Under the pieces are notes generated by a model. That model saw only the letters and a list, made by a program, of their open reading frames with translations. It searched no databases and was not told the DNA's origin. Of a stretch of DNA of 41,040 nt, positions 6,675-15,245 are shown one piece after another; positions within the stretch are counted from its first letter, which is position 1, and each line of letters starts with the position of its first letter. The position numbers and the translations under genes were made by a program. The DNA is from Parachitinimonas caeni (GTDB lineage: Bacteria; Pseudomonadota; Gammaproteobacteria; Burkholderiales; Chitinimonadaceae). The stretch spans positions 1 to 41,040 of the forward strand of contig NZ_JARRAF010000039.1 in the NCBI RefSeq assembly GCF_030129945.1, written 5' to 3'.

Positions 6675-8323
6675 ACAACCTTATCCAATTGCCTCACGGC
6701 CTCCAGTAACGCTATTCCCGCCTCTTCAGCTTCTAGTGATACCGGCTCGTTGTAATAACTGGTGTGCTCATCCAGATGCCAGCATCCTTGCTGCTTCACC
6801 AAACCAAGGGTTGATCGACTTCCCGCCGGGCCTTCTACTGCAAACACCAGATACCTTCCTTCAAAGCACGCCTCATCAAAGTTACCGACACAGTGATGAA
6901 GCAGGTCCCCTTCCTCCCACAGCGCTGCCGAAGAGGTTAGCGGCCGAAACAAAAAATCCCGCTGACAGGTTTCACCGAGTGGTGATACCCATTGCAAGTT
7001 CTGGATCTCCGTCCTCTGGCGCGTTTGACGTTCATGCCAAGCAGCACTTCGCCGACGCAGCGAACCCCAGCTAGCCTGCTTCGCTGGCTGGCCTTGTTCC
7101 AACCCCTCAAAACACAGCCAGTCGACCACTTCAAGAAAACTATTCGACAGTGCCCAACAGTTCAGCTCACGCCGCAGAACCTGATACCCCGCTGAGACCC
7201 AACGCTCTGCACAGTACTGAGCCAAGGCACGAATTAGGCGTTGAATGGCGATGGACTGCCCTAGTCGGACGAAGCTATGGTGATGCTTAATCAGAAAGCA
7301 CCAGAACACCGCAGGTACTCGGGCCTGGACCTGGCAGCGCACAATCATGTCGAGAATGTTGGTGTCCATGCCTTGGTAGCACCAACAATTCACCACCGTA
7401 AATCGCGCCCGGCACAGCCAGCGGAAAGACGCTGCTGACTCAAATCCGCTGAAATTTGGATAGCGTGATTGAACCCAGCGGATTCCTTCCTGTCCCGGTC
7501 CCCAGAGGTGTCGGGCAAACAGGTCCTCCCGCTGCCAGTGCGCGGTAGGCACTATCAAGAGCCAGGGCAGCAGATTGCGCCGCTCACGCGCCACCCGCAG
7601 CACGGCCTCCCGATGCAAAGCCAGCTTCAGGTAGAACCACAAGTCAACCTGATTGGGCCTCAAGGCCACAGCAACGGATGCCAGCTCCCGCTCCAGCACG
7701 TTCTGAAACAATGCGGCACGCAAAGCTCTGGCAGCTCGTTCCATCGATGCGCGATCCAGAAAGCCTGGCCGCTCGGAACAACCGATATAGTGCGTCACCA
7801 GTTTTTCCAGTACCCATTCAACTTTCCTGACTTTGAGTGGCGGGTCCGCACGCTGATAACCAGTGGCTTTGGCTACTGCATGGACCATCTGTCTAATCAG
7901 GACCATCCACCAGTTCAGCCCACGGGTATTCCGGATTGGCAACAGGGGCACAGCCGGCACCGACTTCAGTGATACCGTGGCGCGCCAGCGCCCGGTGTGA
8001 AGATTGCGCTTGGCAAAGCGCACCCGTCCGTCAGCCAGTCTGTCGATCCGCCAAAAGTTGCAGATGATTACTCGCTTGCCGCCAGCGGGAAGCGACACCA
8101 CCTGCACGATCCGTAGCATTTGGAAAGTGACAATGAAATGTTTGGTCTGGCGATACAGGGCATGCAATGCCTCGTCACCGAAAGCGGGTGACTTTTTTGG
8201 CGTGGATCGACGCTCTCCTTGGCGACGCCGATAGATTGATCCAGGCGCAGGCAGGTTGACACTGGCTGTTCCCGCATTCGCGGAATCCACAGTATTCCCC
8301 CCATCTTCTTTGCCTCTCGACAT
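6671..8323 (-). CDS. PcfJ-like domain protein
   Basis: From ATG 8323 (MSRGKEDGG; GAGGAG six bases upstream) it encodes 550 residues. An in-frame GTG at 8353 would overlap the helicase stop but lacks a ribosome site. The C-terminal region has LLHHCVGNFDEACFEGRY, a V-rich strand, then RSTLGL and CWHLDEHTSYYNEPV, the pattern of PcfJ-family proteins, named after a pheromone-plasmid conjugation gene and widespread on mobile elements. The rest is basic and Trp/Arg-rich. Biochemical role not established. It sits in the coupled helicase/EAL operon. Confidence 0.75.
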   Translation of the reverse strand: MSRGKEDGGNTVDSANAGTASVNLPAPGSIYRRRQGERRSTPKKSPAFGDEALHALYRQTKHFIVTFQMLRIVQVVSLPAGGKRVIICNFWRIDRLADGRVRFAKRNLHTGRWRATVSLKSVPAVPLLPIRNTRGLNWWMVLIRQMVHAVAKATGYQRADPPLKVRKVEWVLEKLVTHYIGCSERPGFLDRASMERAARALRAALFQNVLERELASVAVALRPNQVDLWFYLKLALHREAVLRVARERRNLLPWLLIVPTAHWQREDLFARHLWGPGQEGIRWVQSRYPNFSGFESAASFRWLCRARFTVVNCWCYQGMDTNILDMIVRCQVQARVPAVFWCFLIKHHHSFVRLGQSIAIQRLIRALAQYCAERWVSAGYQVLRRELNCWALSNSFLEVVDWLCFEGLEQGQPAKQASWGSLRRRSAAWHERQTRQRTEIQNLQWVSPLGETCQRDFLFRPLTSSAALWEEGDLLHHCVGNFDEACFEGRYLVFAVEGPAGSRSTLGLVKQQGCWHLDEHTSYYNEPVSLEAEEAGIALLEAVRQLDKVV

Positions 8324-8349
8324 TGGATAGCTCCTCATCAGTCCAGGCA

Positions 8350-10320
8350 TCACTCCGCCAAGGCGGCCTCCAACACCCCCAACAGCACTTTCTCTGGTTC
8401 AATCACCTCCGAGGCAACCGTCTTTTTGTGCAGCAGCAACTCCCACAACTGCTGATCAATCGTCCCGGCCAGCAGCGGGATCTGCACAATCACCAAACGC
8501 AGCTGCCCCAATCGGAATGCCCGGTCTTCCGCCTGTTCCAGTAATCCAGGTGTCCACGGCAGACTGGCAAAACAGACATAATTCGCAGCCGTCAACGTGA
8601 TACCGGTCCCTGCCGCCATCGTCGTGCCGACGAACACCCGTACCGCAGGATCCTGCTGAAAGCGATCGATGGCCGCCTGCCGTTGCCGGGTTGAGTCCTC
8701 GCCAGTCAAGCTGACACACTCGATCCCCAGCTGCTCGCAATGCGCGACCACCTCCCGCACGGACTGTTTGAACTCGCAGAACACGATCAACTTGTCATCG
8801 GCACCGAGCAATCCGATCCGCTCCCGCACCCACGGCAGCTTCTCCTGCTCCAGCCACTGCCGCAGCGTGCCCATCCGCTGAAAGCCGATCAGTGCCGGGT
8901 CGCGCAGAATTTCCTCGTATTCGGTGGTTTGGGTATCGTTCAGAGGCAAAGTCAGCAACTGCCGCTGCTTGCCCTGCAACTCCCGCAGCACCTCATCCTT
9001 GGATCGCCGCAACATCCAGTCACCGAGCTGCGCATGCAGCGACTGCCGGAACTCACTGCTGCCCGCAAATTGACTGACAAACTGCCCCTGTGGCATCTGC
9101 CCCAAGGCATGTCCGGACAGACGCAACAAGGTGTGCAACTCCGCCTCCCGGTTCATGATCGGCGTCCCCGTCAACAACATCCGGTGCGGGATCTGCGCTG
9201 CCACCTCGAAAGTCAGTCGCGTCTTGGCCGCTGACGGCTCCTTCAGCACATGCGCCTCATCGACGATCAGCACCGCCACCTTGGCCAGCGCCGATTTCAA
9301 CTTGTGCAGCTGCTCGTAGTTGCACACCAGCCAGCGGGCCTCGAACTCAGCCCGTTGGATCCCAATCCTTGCCTGCGGATCCACCGCCAGAATCTCGTTC
9401 CGCCAGTTCAACACCAGCGAGGCCGGGCAGGCGATCAACACCTGCTGATCTGGCTCCGCCACCAGATCCGCCGCCACCACCGCCTGCCGGGTCTTGCCCA
9501 AACCCATGTCATCCGCCAGCAACGCCCCGGTCTGGCGAATCAGATGCTTCACCCCAAGCTGTTGATGGGTTCGCAGCGAATACCGTTGCAATAGCTGCTC
9601 GACCGCCGCCCAATCCCAGGCCTTTGGCGCACACGCATCGGTCGCAGCCAGATAGACCTGGCCGACCTTGTCGTCCTGCAAGCCGTCAGCCGCCCCACTC
9701 GCCGACTCACTGCCGGCCGGCGGCGGGGCACCCTGCAGCGTAATGGCCGCGTCACCATTCCCCCCGGATCCAGCCCCTTCCGCTGCCAGCCCATACAGCA
9801 CGTCGGCAATCCGCACTTGCGACACATCCAGCCGCAGCGATTCAACCAGGTTGTGGCGGACATAAGCGGGGGACGACCGTTGCAAGCGCCAGGCCTTCAT
9901 CGCTGGCAAATACGTGCCATGCATCGCCTTGGCCACCGCTACCACACCCGGGTGGAAAGGTGCTGCCTGCAACAACACCGCTCCACCCTCCAGCGGCGCC
10001 AGCGAGATCTGCAAACCCTCGGCAAAACACGACGGATCCGGCCGACTACGTGCCGCCAGCAACATTTCCGACAAGACAGTGCGGTCGACCCTCACCCCGC
10101 AGGCCTCACATACCGGCGCCAGCTCCGCCAACAAGCCCTCCAGCCGGGTGTCCACTACCAGAGCTGACAGCCGCCACCAACCCTTGAACCGGCCTTGTCG
10201 CAAATACCACCCACGGTAATCTGGCCGAGTCAGCACGACCGACGCGCCCGGCATGTAGGGCAGGCGCAAGCCAAAATCCCACCCGTCAAACACCACCGAT
10301 CGCAGCAAAGGCTGACTCAC
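8350..10320 (-). CDS. SNF2-family DEAD/DEAH-like helicase
   Basis: A 656-residue protein with an N-terminal HARP-like region (FHPGVVAVAKAMHGTYLPAMKAWRL) and a SNF2 ATPase core: Walker A DDMGLGKT near residue 270, DEAH near 350, LTGTPI, a RecA-like second lobe with VFCEFKQSV and VGTTMAAGTG, and motif VI QAEDRAFRLGQ. SMARCAL1/HARP-like enzymes remodel or anneal DNA, so a role in element replication or repair is inferred. Its ATGA-type overlaps with the EAL gene (10317-10320) and the adjacent PcfJ gene suggest co-translation. Confidence 0.9.
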   Translation of the reverse strand: MSQPLLRSVVFDGWDFGLRLPYMPGASVVLTRPDYRGWYLRQGRFKGWWRLSALVVDTRLEGLLAELAPVCEACGVRVDRTVLSEMLLAARSRPDPSCFAEGLQISLAPLEGGAVLLQAAPFHPGVVAVAKAMHGTYLPAMKAWRLQRSSPAYVRHNLVESLRLDVSQVRIADVLYGLAAEGAGSGGNGDAAITLQGAPPPAGSESASGAADGLQDDKVGQVYLAATDACAPKAWDWAAVEQLLQRYSLRTHQQLGVKHLIRQTGALLADDMGLGKTRQAVVAADLVAEPDQQVLIACPASLVLNWRNEILAVDPQARIGIQRAEFEARWLVCNYEQLHKLKSALAKVAVLIVDEAHVLKEPSAAKTRLTFEVAAQIPHRMLLTGTPIMNREAELHTLLRLSGHALGQMPQGQFVSQFAGSSEFRQSLHAQLGDWMLRRSKDEVLRELQGKQRQLLTLPLNDTQTTEYEEILRDPALIGFQRMGTLRQWLEQEKLPWVRERIGLLGADDKLIVFCEFKQSVREVVAHCEQLGIECVSLTGEDSTRQRQAAIDRFQQDPAVRVFVGTTMAAGTGITLTAANYVCFASLPWTPGLLEQAEDRAFRLGQLRLVIVQIPLLAGTIDQQLWELLLHKKTVASEVIEPEKVLLGVLEAALAE

Positions 10321-11048
10321 AACATCACCAGAGCCTGACTGGCCAGATCAGACGCCCGGTTGCCTTCGACCTCGCCAACAAGCGGCGCAGGCGTACCAAA
10401 AAGGTAACCCTGCCCGAATCGAATTCCCGCATCCCGCAATACCGGCAACATCGCAACATCATCCACATGCTCCACGATGACTCGGCCTTGCCATGGCTGA
10501 ACCAGCTCCAGCAAACGCGTGAATTCCGCCCCACACTGCTGCGTCATTGCCCGTTGCACCAAGCAACCATCTGTTTTCAGGTAGTCAGGTTTTAACTGCC
10601 GAACCAAACTCTCCGTAAACCAGCCCCTGCCAAAATCATCCAGGGCGAAACGGCAGCCGTAGTCAAAAATCACTTCACGAAAGCGCGAAATCAGTCGCAG
10701 ATCCTTGGGCGGCAAAGACTCGGTCAACTCCCACACCAGCCGAGGCGCCACCAGACGATGCTGGTCCAGCAACACCACTACCGAATGGAAAGCGTGTTCC
10801 ACCGTCCAGGGCGAAACATTGATTGCCACCCCGAAGTCGTGAAACGCCGTCTCCTGCAACACCCGCTCCACCATGGCCAGGTCGAGGTGATCGATAAATC
10901 TCGCCTCCTCAGCCAACCGGATCAAACCGACATGGGCATCCCCATCCAGCTGCCCACTGATCCTGGCCAACGCTTCGTAGTGCAAGACATGGCTGGAGTC
11001 CTCCAGATCCACAACCGGCTGGTACACCGGTTGCAACAGCTGCAACAT
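10317..11048 (-). CDS. EAL-domain cyclic-di-GMP phosphodiesterase
   Basis: Encodes 243 residues covering a stand-alone EAL domain. Visible motifs: EALARI, NVSPWTVE, ELTE, DDFG, YLKTD, EHVDD and GQGYLFGTP, so the metal-binding Glu/Asn/Asp residues, the catalytic Lys and the second Glu are all present. It therefore may well be active in degrading c-di-GMP. It has no sensor or membrane domain. The gene sits inside a DNA-metabolism operon, between a TIGR03761-like gene and the SNF2 helicase, which is an unexpected place for it. Confidence 0.9.
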   Translation of the reverse strand: MLQLLQPVYQPVVDLEDSSHVLHYEALARISGQLDGDAHVGLIRLAEEARFIDHLDLAMVERVLQETAFHDFGVAINVSPWTVEHAFHSVVVLLDQHRLVAPRLVWELTESLPPKDLRLISRFREVIFDYGCRFALDDFGRGWFTESLVRQLKPDYLKTDGCLVQRAMTQQCGAEFTRLLELVQPWQGRVIVEHVDDVAMLPVLRDAGIRFGQGYLFGTPAPLVGEVEGNRASDLASQALVML

Positions 11049-11057
11049 ACGACCTCC

Positions 11058-12143
11058 CTAGCGGACGACCGCCGCTTCCCGTTCCGACGAGTCCGACAGC
11101 GAACGAGGCCCCAAACTGCGCAGGGTCTTGATCACCAGCTCTCGATTCACCTCATCCAGAGACCAGGTCAGCAGATCCGGCAACCGGCCCGACTCAGCTG
11201 CCAAATGACGCACCAAACGGTCACCGTCAGAATCCTTCGGGCATAGGCTCACTACCGCGACAATATCCGGTCGCCGCATCAAGCCTGACAACATCGCCGC
11301 ATGCTGTTGCGCCTTCTCCGCCAGCGACGTCGAAAACCACCCGAATCGAGCACTTTTCCCGACTTCCGGCAAAGCGGCGAATACACTGCTGACCAGCAAT
11401 AACTCGCCTTGCCACCAACCCGAATCATTTTGCGCAAAGCAGCGATCCAGACTGTTTGTTAAGGCTCGCGCAGAGGTCGTTTGCTCAGTCAGCAGCAACA
11501 AGCGTCGCCTCTGCAAAGGCATCTGGGCGCCCTCCACCTTTTGCAATTCCGCGTCTGGAAAGGGCAGTCCAAAGAGCCGTTCGGCTGCACAATCGGCACT
11601 TGGGTGCAAAGCCAGCACGCGGTCCAGGTCCAGACTTGTCAAGGCTTTCAGCGTCCGCTCTGCCTTGCACAACCACTCCAAATAACTACGGAGCTTTTTG
11701 CGGAGCGGAGCAAGCAGCTCACGCTTATTGGCGTAGGACAAGACTTCGCAGGCCAGCGCATGGACCATCCATCCGACGCAGCAATCAAACTCATGCAAGA
11801 GATCGACCAATACGGCTGCATGCTGGCTGGCGAATCGAATTTCGATGGTGTATCGCGGCTGCGGCAATGCGGCATCAGCGGGCAACATATCTGCCACCCC
11901 CTTGGCATAACCTCGACACTCACGTACCAAACAATCCGTCACGCGACGAAACTGACCCAGCAACCAAGGCACTAGTACATGACCTTGCGACTCCATCGAA
12001 CTGAGTTGCTCCACCGCAGACGCCACGCGCCGGACTCCGGCCAGCGGATGCTCCCCACCTTTTGCCTTACGGCCATTGAACAATTGCAGAGCATCTTCGG
12101 TGTGCAGGCGTAAGGATTGCACGACGGGTGACGACATTTTCAT
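11058..12143 (-). CDS. ICE backbone protein, distant TIGR03761 (PFL_4669/AcaB-like) paralogue
   Basis: From ATG 12143 (GAGGGG upstream) it encodes 361 residues; a GTG at 12158 overlaps the ssb stop. It opens with SLRLHTEDALQLFNGRK, equivalent to IELHTREAAALFLGR in the TIGR03761 protein two genes upstream. It also shares a central helical block (PRYTIEIRFASQHAAVLVDLL ... LRKKLRSYLEWL against YYPLDFASPYAYKMIFLL ... FRKKIRALFDQV). The resemblance is weak but in the same order. The family is typical of PFGI-1-class elements; some members are now annotated as AcaB-like regulators. Confidence 0.6.
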   Translation of the reverse strand: MKMSSPVVQSLRLHTEDALQLFNGRKAKGGEHPLAGVRRVASAVEQLSSMESQGHVLVPWLLGQFRRVTDCLVRECRGYAKGVADMLPADAALPQPRYTIEIRFASQHAAVLVDLLHEFDCCVGWMVHALACEVLSYANKRELLAPLRKKLRSYLEWLCKAERTLKALTSLDLDRVLALHPSADCAAERLFGLPFPDAELQKVEGAQMPLQRRRLLLLTEQTTSARALTNSLDRCFAQNDSGWWQGELLLVSSVFAALPEVGKSARFGWFSTSLAEKAQQHAAMLSGLMRRPDIVAVVSLCPKDSDGDRLVRHLAAESGRLPDLLTWSLDEVNRELVIKTLRSLGPRSLSDSSEREAAVVR

Positions 12144-12154
12144 CACGCTGCCCC

Positions 12155-12655
12155 TCACTGCGGAATGTCGCCGTTGTCGTCGTCAAACCCTTGATAAGCG
12201 GGCGGGTAATCTAGTGGTACAGGTTCGGATCCAGACGCGCTACTGGCATGGGCACGTCTTTGCGGTGGCTGAGCTGAGGTGCTAACGACAGGTGCCTGAC
12301 CCTCTCGCGGCACTCGCGTAATGGACTTGATACGGCGTAGCTTCAAGGCGATCTGGTTCGCACGTAGGGACAGCGAACGACGTTCAACACCCTCATTGTC
12401 GGTGTAGACAGACCCCTGCAATTCTCCGAAAGCTACGATTTCATCGCCTTTTGTGAGCAGACTGGCGATGTGATTGGCATCCTCCGTCCACCAGGCAATA
12501 TCGAGAAAAAACCCCTTGTCAGTCTGTACAAACTCCCCATTCTCAAGCTTGCGCCATTTATTCTCAGCGATGCTGAGTTTGAGCAGCGTTTGATCGTTGT
12601 GATACATCACTTCAGGCGCCTTGGTCAGGCGGCCTTCGATTCTGACTTCATTCAT
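12155..12655 (-). CDS. ssb: Single-stranded DNA-binding protein
   Basis: From ATG 12655 (MNEVRIEGRLTKAPEV; AGGAGC upstream) it encodes 166 residues. The N-terminal 105 or so form an OB-fold like bacterial SSB (GRLTKAPEV, LSIAENKWRK, FFLDIAWW, KGDEIVAFGEL). A Ser/Pro/Gln-rich linker follows, and the protein ends in the acidic tip GFDDDNGDIPQ, comparable to the DDDIPF tail that recruits partner proteins. It likely coats the transferred or replicating single strand of the element. It lies between DUF3158 and the TIGR03761-like gene, its usual place in this family. Confidence 0.85.
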   Translation of the reverse strand: MNEVRIEGRLTKAPEVMYHNDQTLLKLSIAENKWRKLENGEFVQTDKGFFLDIAWWTEDANHIASLLTKGDEIVAFGELQGSVYTDNEGVERRSLSLRANQIALKLRRIKSITRVPREGQAPVVSTSAQPPQRRAHASSASGSEPVPLDYPPAYQGFDDDNGDIPQ

Positions 12656-12771
12656 TTCACGCTCCTGTTCGGTCAACACAAAACAGGGCAATTGCTTCAG
12701 AGCTCATCCTGAACGGGATTGCTTCTGCAATCTCTCGTCATCCGCCGTTGGCGGTCCTACCTGTATAACGC

Positions 12772-13287
12772 CTACTGCCCGATTCGTCTGGGACGCAAGG
12801 CATGCTGCCTGACCGCCACCAACCCACGTCCGCGCTGCCGCAGAAACTCGGCCTCAGTCCGAATCGCCAACACAATCCGCTGCCAGGACTGCAGCTCTTC
12901 CAATCGACTGCGTAGCGCCTTCAGCCGTTCCGACAGGGTTAATGACAACAGCGGGTAGCCCAGCACTGTTGACCAGTCCACGTACTGATTGGCGGCTTGG
13001 CGGCGCCAGCGAAACTTGAAAGCGTGGCTTCGTTCTCTTGGCGCGGTCACGTACAGCAGAAAAGGCGTCTCAACCTGCAGCACAGGCCGGACTTCAGCCA
13101 CCAGCCACTTCGCCCGCTCCAACAAGGCATCGTAGGCTTGTAAACAGACCTCAACCGCCCGTCTGGCCCCTCCCTTACCCTTAAGGGCCTTTGGTATCTC
13201 CGTTAGGTGTATTGCAAATTCCGCACTCGACACCACCCCCGGCACCTCATCCAACCACCCCTGCGGCAGCCCAACATCGGCCCTCAT
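12772..13287 (-). CDS. DUF3158 family ICE protein
   Basis: Encodes 171 residues starting MRADVGLPQGWLDEVPGVVSS, overlapping the TIGR03761 gene by 4 bases. The segment TPFLLYVTAPRERSHAFKFRWRR followed by YVDWSTVLGYPLLS resembles the DUF3158 proteins found between TIGR03761 and ssb in PFGI-1/SPI-7-type elements. A long helical region precedes it. Function unknown. The assignment rests partly on position. Confidence 0.7.
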   Translation of the reverse strand: MRADVGLPQGWLDEVPGVVSSAEFAIHLTEIPKALKGKGGARRAVEVCLQAYDALLERAKWLVAEVRPVLQVETPFLLYVTAPRERSHAFKFRWRRQAANQYVDWSTVLGYPLLSLTLSERLKALRSRLEELQSWQRIVLAIRTEAEFLRQRGRGLVAVRQHALRPRRIGQ

Positions 13288-14507
13288 TCCACCAGCTCCG
13301 CTTCGTTCAAAGGATCCAGATCTGCCGCAATCGTCACCTGCTCCAGCGAGACCAATTCAGACTGCAACTGCTGCACGGCCACGGGTGTAGCTGGCGCCAC
13401 CTGCATCAACTCCAACGGAATAACTGTTGCACTGCTCTGCATCACCGAGGCCAGCTGATCCAATTCGACTTGCGACAACACACTGCGGCGTTGATGCGCG
13501 CTGGGCAGTGTGGCGTAGAGCATGACTGGTGCAGGCACTTTCTCGATATGCTTGAGCTTGGCTACTGCTGCCGAGACCAACGCGACCCTTTGTTGCGCGG
13601 CCGCGTCGGCGCCAGGCAGCCAGTCCTTCCGTGACAAGGCACGTGTTGCCTCAATTCGGTTCAACAGCAGCGACCAGGTGTGCACCTGATCAAATAAAGC
13701 GCGGATCTTTTTTCGGAACGAGAGTCGCAAACTCGCGTCCTGGTCCCACGGCTGCAAGCCACGGTTGCGCAGGGTGAGGCTGTAGCGAATCAGGCGATCA
13801 AACGTTGCCAACAAAAAAATCATCTTGTAGGCGTACGGCGACGCGAAATCTAGCGGGTAATAGCCTGGCCTGGAGGACTGTTGTACGGCTAATTTCATCC
13901 CATACTGTTCGGTGCTTTTAAGGCATTGATCGCACCATTCGATCTGGCTTTGCAAGTGCTTAAGAATGTCGTCTGCTACCCGCTCGAATTCGAGCAGCGC
14001 GCAATCCGCATACGGGTTATCTGCAACTGACAACAGAGTGAGGATCTTGAGATCCGCCGCAACTCGGCGCCCACCAATGATTTGAGACAGTCGCTCCCCT
14101 TGCACATGCGATGCCATGCGTCCCAAAAAAAGTGCAGCCGCCTCCCGCGTGTGGAGCTCGATCTGGTCCTGGCCATCAGTCACCAAGCGGCCAATGCTTT
14201 GCACCTTGGTCTGACCAGACTGCACCGGCTTTTCAACCGTCACGGGTCGTTCAGGCAGACCAGGCTGGCTATTCGCCACGGCAAGAGATCGCGACTCAAA
14301 CTCTGACCACCGTACAAAGTACGGATCGTCCGGCGGGGGGCCATCCCCCTCCAGCACACCCGCCAAGCGCAAGGTCTCACGCTCGGCTTCAAGATCGTAG
14401 CCATCTGCAAATTGGCGCAGCTCTTTCGAATGCGCTGCGCCGATTTGCGAGGCTGATCGCCATTCTTTGCGCCACGCAACGGGTGACGCTTTTACACCTT
14501 CTGTCAT
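13284..14507 (-). CDS. TIGR03761 family ICE protein (PFL_4669/AcaB-like)
   Basis: From ATG 14507 (MTEGVKASPVAWRKEW; GGAGG five bases upstream) it encodes 407 residues. The typical family opening IELHTREAAALFLGR is followed by helical segments FASPYAYKMIFLLATFDRL, RYSLTLRNRG and FRKKIRALFDQVHTWS. Members occur in most PFGI-1-class ICEs; relatives have been called AcaB-like transcription factors, but a regulatory role here is inference. The gene stands 124 bp after the DUF2857 stop, and this gap holds a good sigma-54-type promoter match, so it probably begins its own transcription unit. Confidence 0.75.
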   Translation of the reverse strand: MTEGVKASPVAWRKEWRSASQIGAAHSKELRQFADGYDLEAERETLRLAGVLEGDGPPPDDPYFVRWSEFESRSLAVANSQPGLPERPVTVEKPVQSGQTKVQSIGRLVTDGQDQIELHTREAAALFLGRMASHVQGERLSQIIGGRRVAADLKILTLLSVADNPYADCALLEFERVADDILKHLQSQIEWCDQCLKSTEQYGMKLAVQQSSRPGYYPLDFASPYAYKMIFLLATFDRLIRYSLTLRNRGLQPWDQDASLRLSFRKKIRALFDQVHTWSLLLNRIEATRALSRKDWLPGADAAAQQRVALVSAAVAKLKHIEKVPAPVMLYATLPSAHQRRSVLSQVELDQLASVMQSSATVIPLELMQVAPATPVAVQQLQSELVSLEQVTIAADLDPLNEAELVE

Positions 14508-14608
14508 ATACACCTCCAACACCATACAGGCCAATTGGTGGCCAAACCCCTGTCCCATCCATGAGACAGCACAAAGCGGAGAGTGACAAATTGCTATATA
14601 TAGATAAA

Positions 14609-14624
14609 TGCAAAAATAGTGCCA
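14609..14624 (-). promoter_or_regulatory. Sigma-54-like -24/-12 promoter before the TIGR03761 gene
   Basis: On the minus strand TGGCACTATTTTTGCA matches the RpoN consensus TGGCAC-N5-TTGCA, with exactly 10 bases between the invariant GG and GC. Transcription would start near 14597, about 90 bases before ATG 14507. No enhancer-binding protein gene is recognised in the window, so this is a sequence match only. Confidence 0.45.
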
Positions 14625-14631
14625 GGTCTTT

Positions 14632-15210
14632 CTATATCAGCTTACTATCATTCAACACATCAAAAATCTGCTGCAATTGCAGATTGGGGAACCGGTCTCT
14701 CACGGACAGAATCAGGCTACGTCTGGGTGTGTCCGGGCTGCATTTAGCCAGCCTCAGAATCTCATCAATCTGCTCTTGCGTGGCTTGTGATCGTCGCCCC
14801 GCCTGTGGCCGCACACCATAGTGCTGGCGCGCTTGACGATAGGCGTCGCGAGACCACCGGAACAACTTGTGCATCACCATCCAGTTCACGCCATCGGTCA
14901 CGAACTGCTCCACCTCTCGTTGATAAAGATGCTGCTGCTGCAGTTGATCACGGCAGAATCTTAGCGAGGGCAAACTGATCTGCACCTGGATCTGTAAGTC
15001 GGGCATATCAGCAAGGTCTGTGAGCTCGCCCAGAGTGATTTTCGATAGCAGATCCAGCACCTCAGCAGGGGCGCCATTACCCAACCATCCCGCCACATCA
15101 CCCTTTGCCATTCCCTGCGCCAGATCCGCCAACACCAGCTGCCGCAGGCTGCGCGAACAATCGACACTGAGCACTTCGCTGGACGTAACCATCCCTGCAC
15201 AATCCTGCAT
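14632..15210 (-). CDS. DUF2857 family ICE protein
   Basis: Encodes 192 residues from ATG 15210 (MQDCAGMVTSS; GGAG eight bases upstream; another ATG lies six bases earlier). It contains VNWMVMHKLFRWSRDAYRQARQHYG, a helix-turn-helix-like segment followed by QATQEQIDEILRLAK. Length and position between parB and TIGR03761 fit the DUF2857 (STY4534-like) proteins of SPI-7/PFGI-1 elements. DNA binding is plausible but unproven. Confidence 0.65.
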   Translation of the reverse strand: MQDCAGMVTSSEVLSVDCSRSLRQLVLADLAQGMAKGDVAGWLGNGAPAEVLDLLSKITLGELTDLADMPDLQIQVQISLPSLRFCRDQLQQQHLYQREVEQFVTDGVNWMVMHKLFRWSRDAYRQARQHYGVRPQAGRRSQATQEQIDEILRLAKCSPDTPRRSLILSVRDRFPNLQLQQIFDVLNDSKLI

Positions 15211-15245
15211 GTTCATTTCTCCGATAGGGACTGGATGGATAGGGA

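Noticed and set aside
8456-10219. Many plus-strand and other-frame open frames over the SNF2 helicase gene
   Set aside because: They are long only because of high GC; they lack motifs and lie fully inside a clearly recognised gene.
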